From an uncultured Eubacterium sp. (lineage in GTDB: Bacteria; Bacillota; Clostridia; Lachnospirales; Lachnospiraceae): a stretch of 64,000 bases of DNA. The translations under genes were made by a program, and so were the position numbers. The DNA lies in contig CAKRGF010000003.1 of the NCBI GenBank assembly GCA_934322085.1, positions 58,572 to 122,571 of the forward strand. Direction: 5' to 3'. Position 1 is the first letter of the stretch. Each line of letters opens with the position of its first letter. The notes under the pieces are model-generated. The model saw only the letters and a list, made by a program, of their open reading frames with translations. It was not told where the DNA came from and did no database searches. Shown here one piece after another: positions 34,175 to 41,077 of this stretch.

Positions 34175-35470
34175 TTATTTTACCTTGAATTTTACCGGTT
34201 TTGTTGCTTTACTGAAAGTAGCTTTGTCAGATTTTACAACATAAGCTGTCAGTTTTACATAATATGTTCCCTTTGTTTTCTTAAAGGTGTATTTTGTTTT
34301 TTTCGTATCTGCCACTTTTTTGTATTTGCCGTTCTTTTTCTTGGAAAGTGTAATGCGGTATCCTTTTGCATTTGCTGCCTTTTTCCAGGAAACTGTTACG
34401 GATTTTTTCTTTTTCTTTGACTTTTTCACAACAACTTTTACCTTAGTAGGTGTTTTCGCGGCTTTTTTCACGTCCTTGTTACCCGATGGAGCTGGTGTAA
34501 CAGTAGGAACCGGAGATGCCGTTGGTTTAATGGTAGGAGTTGCTGTTGGTGTAGCGGTAGGAGTTGCCGTTGGTGTGGCAGTAGGAGCAGCTGTTGGCGT
34601 AGCGGTAGGAGTTGCTGTTGGTGCGGTAACTGCAGCAAGCACTTTCACAATTGCGTATGGTCTGGAAATGTTGGAGTGTTTACCGTCGCTGTCCAAACGA
34701 TAAGCGGAGAGTACATAAGTACCTGCTTTATCAAAGGAAAGAGTAGCAACACCGTTATCATCGGTCTGTGCTGTGGCAACCGCATTATCCTTTGTTGCTG
34801 TACTGGTTTCATTTTCATGTTTTGCTGCTACAACAGTTGCTTTACTAATTGCCTTAACAATCGGATTGTAATTCTCGTCGTAACCTACACCTTTCAGTGA
34901 TACAGTAGTTTTGCTGGAAATTGTTGTGGTTACGGTGTTGTTTTCAAAATAACTGTAATTTGTTTCTACGTTATTTGGCCATGTGCCGCCGCCCCAAATT
35001 CCATAGATGGTGACTGCATCATTATTTTTTAATGAATAGGAGCCCATACCGACACCTGTGTCTGTGTTATTCACAGTGTACATCCAGTTTACACCGTCTA
35101 AACCGTCAGAAGAAGCACTGCCGTCGGATTTGCCATCGATATTAATACCGGTAACGTACAAACCGTACTGGCCTTCACTTGCCATAATGTAATTTTTCAT
35201 TGTTTCTGTTGTGGCACCTTTTTTCTCAGTAAGATACTTAGCCAGCGCATGAAGCGGGGTAAGTGTTTTGGTACTGAGGCCGATGCCATAATCTTTTTTG
35301 TCTGCATCTGTCAGGGTAACTTCAACTGGAGTAACTAAAGTTGCGTTATCCTGCTCAAGACGAAGTGTTACTTTGACTGCATCCGCTGCTTTTGCTGCAT
35401 AGCCATGAAAGACGCTTACTGTCATAACAAAGACTAAGAGAACGGATAAAAGTTTCTTTTTGTTTTTCAT
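34175..35470 (-). CDS. Secreted DUF4430 (transcobalamin-like) protein
   Basis: 431 residues from the ATG at 35470, after GAAGG; the longer frame upstream runs into riboswitch sequence. A signal peptide ends near AAKAA. A DUF4430 domain follows (about 30-170; GVNWMYTVNN and SYSLKNNDAVTIYGI), then a beta-sandwich domain (about 170-280), a Thr-Ala-Thr-Pro linker, and a lysine-rich Fn3-like domain that may hold it to the anionic wall. DUF4430 matches the C-terminal domain of transcobalamin and intrinsic factor. With the B12 riboswitch upstream, corrinoid binding at the surface is the best inference. Confidence 0.85.
   Translation of the reverse strand: MKNKKKLLSVLLVFVMTVSVFHGYAAKAADAVKVTLRLEQDNATLVTPVEVTLTDADKKDYGIGLSTKTLTPLHALAKYLTEKKGATTETMKNYIMASEGQYGLYVTGINIDGKSDGSASSDGLDGVNWMYTVNNTDTGVGMGSYSLKNNDAVTIYGIWGGGTWPNNVETNYSYFENNTVTTTISSKTTVSLKGVGYDENYNPIVKAISKATVVAAKHENETSTATKDNAVATAQTDDNGVATLSFDKAGTYVLSAYRLDSDGKHSNISRPYAIVKVLAAVTAPTATPTATPTAAPTATPTATPTATPTATPTIKPTASPVPTVTPAPSGNKDVKKAAKTPTKVKVVVKKSKKKKKSVTVSWKKAANAKGYRITLSKKKNGKYKKVADTKKTKYTFKKTKGTYYVKLTAYVVKSDKATFSKATKPVKFKVK
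34532..34627 (-). repeat. 24-bp tandem repeat coding the TATP linker
   Basis: Four near-identical 24-bp units (starting 34532, 34556, 34580, 34604) encode eight-residue steps of the Thr-Ala-Thr-Pro linker in the DUF4430 protein. Such repeats can change in number by slippage, lengthening or shortening the surface stalk without breaking the frame. Confidence 0.8.
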
Positions 35471-35526
35471 AGAAAAACCTTCTTTCTCGCGTATCGCGTA
35501 TTTTTGTTCTGGTATTGCGATAACAT

Positions 35527-35567
35527 AAGAAAAGTCCTGTATTCCCGAAAAAAGGGCGTACAAGGAC
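35527..35567 (-). terminator. Expression platform of the B12 riboswitch
   Basis: On the minus strand the arm at 35555-35567 pairs with 35534-35547 (one bulge), followed by TTTTCTT. The 5' arm contains CTTGTACGCC, which is exactly complementary to GGCGTACAAG inside the aptamer (35680-35689), so an antiterminator can form when ligand is absent. Confidence 0.7.
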
Positions 35568-35631
35568 CTGTGATGACTAGAATGAATAGTCAAAACATTT
35601 CCTCTCCCTCCGAAAGGTCACATTTCACACC

Positions 35632-35790
35632 ATAAGGCAGGTCTTCCGACTCAAGGTTCATCTGGAAGGTTTAACCAATCTTGTACGCCTTCCCGGCATC
35701 TGCCAGTGACATTTATGTACAAGCCATCCCCTAATACGGCAGCGGGGGCTGCGGCGGATTCACACCGTCTTCCCTATTAATCTCAAAAGA
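35632..35790 (-). promoter_or_regulatory. Cobalamin (B12) riboswitch
   Basis: Read on the minus strand, the conserved parts appear in order: GACGGTGTGAATCCG, the CCCCCGC block, GTCACTGGC, and the B12 box AGTCGGAAGACCTGCC (complement of 35636-35651). It controls the minus-strand DUF4430 and propeller genes. Binding of adenosyl- or other cobalamins is expected to favour the terminator and shut the operon. Confidence 0.95.
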
Positions 35791-35829
35791 ACCTCATGGT
35801 TACTAATATTATTTATACCATCGCAAGAT

Positions 35830-35858
35830 ATTATACCAACGCTTGACAGATTTGTCCA
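35830..35858 (-). promoter_or_regulatory. Promoter of the B12-riboswitch operon
   Basis: On the minus strand TGGACA (35853-35858), 17-bp spacer, TATAAT (35830-35835). It lies within 50 bp of the plus-strand ECF operon start, where a TTGACA (35843-35848) faces the other way with no good -10, so the two promoters are packed together. Confidence 0.7.
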
Positions 35859-35903
35859 TTGTTTGTTACTCTGTCATATAAGAAGTTTTTTGGAGGCTTT
35901 CAG

Positions 35904-36683
35904 ATGAAGTGGAATCAAAAAGGAATTATCGCCTGTGTGATACTGTTTTTCGTTATCATCGGGGCGTTAGTGATACAGGGCATACAAAAACCGAATAAAG
36001 AAATAAACCCACACTATGCTTCCGAAGAAGATGTGGTTTCTGTGGAAAAAAAGGAGACGGCAAAACCGGAATCAACAAAAACGGCGGAGCCAACGAAGAG
36101 TCCGGAACAAAAACAGGCAGTAAGCACAAGTACGCCAAAAGAGAAAATTAAAGGTAAAAATACGTCAAAACCGACCGCTAAGGCGACATCTGTGCCGAAA
36201 AAAGATAAAACAAAAAAGGCAGAAAAGAAATCTAGGAAAAATGTAGCAAAAAAGCCGGTTTCTACTGAAAAACCAGCTGTCGTAAAACCAACGGAAAAAC
36301 CGAAGAATGAAGTTTCTTTTGAAATTGAGTGTAAGAAGATTTTGAAGAAAAAAGAGTTGTGGAAAAATGGGTTAGAAGAGGTGATTCCGGCATCCGGAAT
36401 TTATTATTCCGGTAAATGTTCCTTCACGGAAAAAGAGTCCGTGTATGATATATTGAAGCGAATTACAAAAGAGAACAACATTGCTTTAGATAGTGAGTAT
36501 ACGCCGATGTATGGCACGTATTATGTGAAGGGAATTGGCGGTCTGTATCAGTTTGACTGTGGCAGCGAGAGCGGTTGGATGTATTCGGTCAATGGCAGGA
36601 CGCCGAATGTGGGAGCGAGTAACTATCAGGTATCAAATGGCGATGTAATTGTATTTTATTATGTTTGCGAGTATGAATACTAG
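35904..36683 (+). CDS. Membrane-anchored DUF4430 (transcobalamin-like) protein
   Basis: 259 residues from the ATG after GGAGG (35892-35896). A single N-terminal helix (about 7-27) anchors it. Then comes a long Lys/Pro/Thr-rich stalk (about 30-145) and a C-terminal DUF4430 domain with ESGWMYSVNGRTPNVG and SNGDVIVFYYV. It is 11 bp from ecfT, so it is almost certainly the extracellular binding partner of that transporter. A corrinoid ligand is inferred from the domain and the B12 riboswitch on the other strand. Confidence 0.85.
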   Translation: MKWNQKGIIACVILFFVIIGALVIQGIQKPNKEINPHYASEEDVVSVEKKETAKPESTKTAEPTKSPEQKQAVSTSTPKEKIKGKNTSKPTAKATSVPKKDKTKKAEKKSRKNVAKKPVSTEKPAVVKPTEKPKNEVSFEIECKKILKKKELWKNGLEEVIPASGIYYSGKCSFTEKESVYDILKRITKENNIALDSEYTPMYGTYYVKGIGGLYQFDCGSESGWMYSVNGRTPNVGASNYQVSNGDVIVFYYVCEYEY

Positions 36684-36694
36684 AGGAGGAAACC

Positions 36695-37546
36695 ATGAAT
36701 GCGATGGCACGAAGGCATCCGGCCGTTTTGTTTGCATATTATATCATGACACTGGTTCTTTTGATTGTGGCAGGACAGCCACTTTTATATGGACTGCTGT
36801 TATTACTGATGGGAATTGATGTTTCGCTAAATAGAGGATTTCTGAAAATGCTTAAATCCTTTGTGGGAAGTCTTACTGTGGTGGCACTTTGTGTGGTTGT
36901 GAATCCACTGCTCAATCACCGTGGTATGACGGTACTTTTCTATTTGAATGAGAATGCCGTGACAAAGGAAGCGGTGCTGTATGGCTGTTATATGGCGGTT
37001 GTTTTGTTAGGAACTATTTTTTTGTTCTCTGATTTTTCATATGTGATGACTTCAGAAAAGATTATGACGATGTCAGGAAAAAGATTTCCATCTTTTTCGT
37101 TGCTTTTTTCCATGATTCTTCGTATGGTGCCTAAGGCAAAAAAAGATTTTTCACAGATGATTTCACTGCATGGAAATCGTCCGCATGTGTGGTCTGCACT
37201 GCTTGGTAAAACGATGGAAGATTCGGTAGAACGAAGTATGGCAATGAAAGCGAAGTCGTATGGAAAAAAGGGACGCACATCGTTTTATGCACGTAAATGG
37301 AATATGGGAGATTATGTATTTTTTGCGATTGTATGTATGATGAGTGTTTTTGTGATTGGAAAACAAATAATGGCACCTGCACCGGTTTGGTTTTTCCCAA
37401 GTATACACATGGAAATTTTGCCGGCATGGGAGATTTTGATTTGGATTTTATATCTTGGCATCCCGATTTGGATGAACGGAAAGGAGGAAGCAGCATGGCT
37501 TTTATCGAGGCGAAAGATTACCGGTTTTTCTACCCGGATGAAGTAA
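36695..37546 (+). CDS. ecfT: ECF transporter transmembrane component
   Basis: 283 residues with about six helices. The conserved cytoplasmic coupling helices, around SVERSMAMKAKSYGKKGR, contain the Ala-Arg-Gly-like motif that contacts the ATPases. EcfT joins the ATPase pair to the substrate subunit. The gene overlaps the ATPase gene by 52 nt, as expected for tight coupling. GAGGAGG precedes the ATG. Confidence 0.88.
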   Translation: MNAMARRHPAVLFAYYIMTLVLLIVAGQPLLYGLLLLLMGIDVSLNRGFLKMLKSFVGSLTVVALCVVVNPLLNHRGMTVLFYLNENAVTKEAVLYGCYMAVVLLGTIFLFSDFSYVMTSEKIMTMSGKRFPSFSLLFSMILRMVPKAKKDFSQMISLHGNRPHVWSALLGKTMEDSVERSMAMKAKSYGKKGRTSFYARKWNMGDYVFFAIVCMMSVFVIGKQIMAPAPVWFFPSIHMEILPAWEILIWILYLGIPIWMNGKEEAAWLLSRRKITGFSTRMK

Positions 37547-39030
37547 CACCAGCGGTTTCGGTGGAACAGATGAAAATAAAACAGGGAACGATTACCTTGC
37601 TTGTCGGTCCGTCCGGCTGCGGAAAAACAACTTTATTACGCAAACTTGCCGGTGAAACGGGAATCCGCGGAAGAGAAGAAGGAAGCCTTACCAATCAGGC
37701 GAAGGGCTGTGCATATGTGTGGCAGAACCCGGATAATCAGATTGTGACAGACCGGTTTTCTTATGAGATTGTATTTGGACTTGAAAATATCGGGATGGAA
37801 CAGCAGCAGATGAAACGGCGGTTAGCAGAAGTGATTAGTTCATTTGGGCTTGAAAATCTGGTCACGCGGGACACGATGACATTAAGTGGTGGAGAGAAGC
37901 AGCTTTTAAACATTGCTTCCGGTCTTGCCATGAATCCGGAACTTATGATATTGGATGAACCGACCAGCCAGTTAGACCCGGTTGCGGCGCGGAGAATCTA
38001 TGATTTAATTCGGCAGATTAATGAAGAATTTGGGGTAACGATTGTAATTGCGGAGCAGCGGCTGGAAGATTTGGTTGCTTTTGTGGATGAAGTGATATGT
38101 ATGGCAGACGGAAAAATTGAGAAAATAGGGGAGCCAAGGACGATACAGTCCCGGTTGAAGGACACGATTTTCGAAGAATTTTTGCCGTCATATCTGCAAT
38201 TGGAAGATGGACTTTTGACAAAAAAGGAAGCAAGAGTCTGGTTTGAACAAAATTATGAAAGCGCAGTGATGACGGATGGGAAAGAAGAAAAAATTGAAAG
38301 AAAACAAACGTCATCGCAGGACTTTTCTTTGAAAAACATATCGTTTCGCTATGAGAAGAAATCACCGGATGTGTTAAAGGAAACAAAGGGGCGTTTTGCG
38401 GCAAATACCATTTCGTGTCTTGTGGGTGGCAACGGAAGTGGAAAGACGACTTTACTGCGGCTGATGGCAGGGCAGTTTCGACCGTATCATGGAAAAATGA
38501 GTTCGGTAAACTTTTCTTATCTGCCGCAAAATCCGATGTATTTGTTATTAGAAGAAACAGTGCAAAAAGAATGGGATAAAATGAGCCAATGCTCGAAAGA
38601 TTTATTTTTGCGGTTTGGTTTAGAGGGACTAAAAAAGCGGAATCCACAGGACTTGTCGGGTGGGGAAAAACAGCGGCTTGCGCTTTGTGTTACACTCGGA
38701 AAAGAGGCGGATTATTATTTTTTGGATGAGCCGACCAAAGGAATGGATGCAAAATCAAAAAAGATATTTGGTGAGGTTTTAAAGGAGTGGACAAAAAAGG
38801 AAAAATCCATTGTTATGGTGTCGCATGATATGGAATTTATAGCGAAGTACGCTGACGAAATATCACTTTTGTATCAGGGCGAAATCATTGTGCAGTGTCC
38901 GGTGAGAGAATTTATGGAAGAAAACCAGTTTTACACAACAGGGATGAACCGGGTGACCAGACGGGTAAATCCACACATAATAACCATTGAGGATGTGAAG
39001 AAATATGCAAAAAGAAAAAATTCGCAATAG
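37495..39030 (+). CDS. ecfA: ECF transporter ATPase, two fused nucleotide-binding domains
   Basis: 511 residues from the ATG after AAGGAGG (37481-37487). NBD1 has GPSGCGKTTLL, LSGGEKQ and LMILDEPTSQLD. NBD2 has GGNGSGKTTLL, LSGGEKQRLAL and YFLDEPTKGMD. Both domains look catalytically complete, and the fusion replaces the usual EcfA/EcfA' pair. It powers uptake for the S component encoded next, and overlaps that gene by 26 nt. Because it is in a dedicated operon it probably belongs to a group I ECF system. Confidence 0.92.
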   Translation: MAFIEAKDYRFFYPDEVTPAVSVEQMKIKQGTITLLVGPSGCGKTTLLRKLAGETGIRGREEGSLTNQAKGCAYVWQNPDNQIVTDRFSYEIVFGLENIGMEQQQMKRRLAEVISSFGLENLVTRDTMTLSGGEKQLLNIASGLAMNPELMILDEPTSQLDPVAARRIYDLIRQINEEFGVTIVIAEQRLEDLVAFVDEVICMADGKIEKIGEPRTIQSRLKDTIFEEFLPSYLQLEDGLLTKKEARVWFEQNYESAVMTDGKEEKIERKQTSSQDFSLKNISFRYEKKSPDVLKETKGRFAANTISCLVGGNGSGKTTLLRLMAGQFRPYHGKMSSVNFSYLPQNPMYLLLEETVQKEWDKMSQCSKDLFLRFGLEGLKKRNPQDLSGGEKQRLALCVTLGKEADYYFLDEPTKGMDAKSKKIFGEVLKEWTKKEKSIVMVSHDMEFIAKYADEISLLYQGEIIVQCPVREFMEENQFYTTGMNRVTRRVNPHIITIEDVKKYAKRKNSQ

Positions 39031-39703
39031 TATCCTTGGCATACTTGCCTTTGTATTGCTTTTTTATGAAATCATTGTGTTAAAGGGAGAAAATTATTAT
39101 CTTGTGAGTATGGCGGTTTTACTTATTGCTTTGTTTGGCTTTTTTGCTCACTTTGAAAAAGAACGGCCGGGCGTTATGCTGCTTACGATGATTGCGTCGC
39201 TTTGCGCGCTTGCGATTGCCGGAAGAATTGCTTTTTTCTTTCTGCCGCAGATAAAACCAATTGCGGCTGTCGTAATTTTGGCGGGTGTGAGTTTTGGAGG
39301 TGAAGTAGGTTTTGTGACAGGGGCATTAAGTGCTTTTGTTTCTAATTTTTATTTCGGTCAGGGCTCATGGACCCCGTTTCAGATGGTGGCACTTGGTCTG
39401 GTAGGTTTTTTTGCCGGCGTATTTTTCTACGGACGAGAGAGTAAGCGGTGGCTTGTAGCACTCTATGGCTTTTTTGCTGTCGTTATCATCTACGGAGCCA
39501 TTGTTGATTTAAATACCATCTTTTTTACTTCACAGCAGCTTTCCTTATCGGTGGTTTGCTTTGTGTATTTGTCAGGACTTCCTTTTAACCTGTTGTTTGG
39601 AGCAGCGACTGCCGGATTTTTGTTCTGTCTGTATAACCCCGTTCTTCTTAGGATTGAAAGAATAGTAAAGAAATACCGGTTGTTTGACAAAAACGAAGTT
39701 TAA
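39005..39703 (+). CDS. ECF transporter substrate-specific component, probably cobalamin
   Basis: 232 residues with six hydrophobic helices and the ECF-S pattern (VSFGGEVGFVTGALSAFVSNFYFGQ reads like the core of S components that carry vitamins or precursors; cited here only as its first part, VSFGGEVGFVTGALS). Specificity cannot be read directly. The DUF4430 gene in the operon and the adjacent B12 riboswitch favour cobalamin or another corrinoid, in line with CblT/CbrT-type S components. A weak ribosome site lies inside the ATPase gene. Confidence 0.8.
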   Translation: MQKEKIRNSILGILAFVLLFYEIIVLKGENYYLVSMAVLLIALFGFFAHFEKERPGVMLLTMIASLCALAIAGRIAFFFLPQIKPIAAVVILAGVSFGGEVGFVTGALSAFVSNFYFGQGSWTPFQMVALGLVGFFAGVFFYGRESKRWLVALYGFFAVVIIYGAIVDLNTIFFTSQQLSLSVVCFVYLSGLPFNLLFGAATAGFLFCLYNPVLLRIERIVKKYRLFDKNEV

Positions 39704-39712
39704 TAGTAGAAT
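39684..39712 (+). promoter_or_regulatory. degV promoter
   Basis: TTGACA (39684-39689), 17-bp spacer, TAGAAT (39707-39712), overlapping the end of the S-component gene. Confidence 0.75.
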
Positions 39713-39751
39713 GATATGATGTAACGTATCTTTTGAAAGGGGATTGCATAG

Positions 39752-40633
39752 ATGAAAAAAGTTGCGGTAATTACAGATAGTAATAGTGGGATTACTCAGT
39801 CAGAAGCAAAGAAGCTTGGCATTCACGTTGTGCCAATGCCTTTTTTTGTAAATGGTGATACATTTTATGAAGATATTAGCATGAGTCAGGATGAGTTTTA
39901 TGGATATCTGGCGCAGGGCGCAGATGTAATGACATCACAGCCGGCACCGGATACATTAATGAAACTGTGGGACAGTGTGTTAGAATGTTATGATGAAATC
40001 GTTTACATTCCGATGTCGAGTGGATTGAGCAGCTCTTGCGGAACTGCCATGATGCTTTCTTATGAAGAAAAGTATGAAAATAAAGTTTTTGTTGTAGATA
40101 ACCAGAGAATTTCGGTTACACAGAGACGCTCCGTAATGGATGCCATTGAACTGGTGCAGAATGGTTATGATGGCAAACAGATTCAGGAGATTTTGCTTCG
40201 TGAGAAGTTTGAGTCCAGTATTTATATCATGGTGGACACACTTTCTTATCTGAAAAAAGGTGGACGAATTACACCGGCAGCTGCAGCTATCGGAACCGTA
40301 TTAAGAATCAAACCGGTTTTGCAGATTCAGGGAGAAAAGTTAGATGCTTATGCAAAAGTAAAAACTTTGAAGGCGGCAAAAAGCACAATGATTAAGGCAA
40401 TTCGCCATGACTTTGAAGAACGTTTCCATGACCCGGATGGGGATAATTTTTACATGCATGTTGCTTATACGGCGGATGATACCGAGGCACAGGCGTTTCG
40501 TAAAGAATTAGAGACAGAATTCCCGGGACATGAGGTGGATTTTGTTGACCCGCTTTCCTTAAGTGTTTCGTGTCATATCGGACCGGGCGCATTAGCAGTT
40601 GCAATTTCAAAAAAAGTTCCGGAATTAGGATAA
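39752..40633 (+). CDS. DegV-family fatty-acid-binding protein
   Basis: 293 residues. The N-terminal VAVITDSNSGI and the conserved YIPMSSGLSSSCGTA and DTLSYLKKGGRI segments define the family. DegV/FakB proteins hold a fatty acid for phosphorylation by FakA and so feed exogenous fatty acids into phospholipids. No fakA is nearby, and Lachnospiraceae carry several DegV copies, so the lipid preference is open. Ends in a strong terminator. Confidence 0.92.
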   Translation: MKKVAVITDSNSGITQSEAKKLGIHVVPMPFFVNGDTFYEDISMSQDEFYGYLAQGADVMTSQPAPDTLMKLWDSVLECYDEIVYIPMSSGLSSSCGTAMMLSYEEKYENKVFVVDNQRISVTQRRSVMDAIELVQNGYDGKQIQEILLREKFESSIYIMVDTLSYLKKGGRITPAAAAIGTVLRIKPVLQIQGEKLDAYAKVKTLKAAKSTMIKAIRHDFEERFHDPDGDNFYMHVAYTADDTEAQAFRKELETEFPGHEVDFVDPLSLSVSCHIGPGALAVAISKKVPELG

Positions 40634-40650
40634 TAGAAGAGAGAAAAATG

Positions 40651-40694
40651 AAAAGAACCGCCTGCACCGGTATGTCCGGTACAGGCGGTTCTTT
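40651..40694. terminator. Bidirectional terminator after degV
   Basis: AAAAGAACCGCCTGCACCGG pairs with CCGGTACAGGCGGTTCTTTT around a 4-nt loop. A and T runs flank both sides, serving degV and the convergent small membrane gene. Confidence 0.9.
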
Positions 40695-40717
40695 TGGGGG
40701 TGAAAGGAGAATAAAAA

Positions 40718-40993
40718 CTAGTTTGTCTTCTTTACATAAACGTCATTGTCATCAATGTCGTCATCTTCGAAATCATCCTCAAACTCGTCATAATCAAAGT
40801 CACCATCAAAATCAGCGTACTTTGGATTCATATAACGGTATACAGCAAATGCGATAGCAGCTACAGCAGCAACTGCACCGATAATAGCCAAAATCCAAAG
40901 AACAAAACTTTTATTTTCTTCCTCTGCTTTTTTCTTGTTTAACAACTCAGTAATTTTAGCGTTGTTTATCATTTCCTCAAATTTTCCTGACAT
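40718..40993 (-). CDS. Small single-pass membrane protein with acidic tail
   Basis: 91 residues. An N-terminal amphipathic helix rich in Lys/Glu, one membrane helix (about 30-53), then a tail in which most residues are Asp or Glu, ending in a short Lys stretch. I do not recognise a named family; similar small proteins are common in Lachnospiraceae. The ATG at 40993 is taken because the one at 41005 lies on the ribosome site. It lies downstream of pcrA's end on the opposite side of the degV terminator. Confidence 0.7.
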   Translation of the reverse strand: MSGKFEEMINNAKITELLNKKKAEEENKSFVLWILAIIGAVAAVAAIAFAVYRYMNPKYADFDGDFDYDEFEDDFEDDDIDDNDVYVKKTN

Positions 40994-41077
40994 AATAAAA
41001 ACCATCCTTTCTCAAAAAGATTCTTTAACCATATTGTAACACGAATAGTTATGGAATACTATACTTTTTTTATCAAA

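Noticed and set aside
34287..34703. Plus-strand open frame rich in GVAVGVAV
   Set aside because: It is the complement of the TATP repeat in the secreted DUF4430 protein. It has no ribosome site, and the repeat explains why it stays open.
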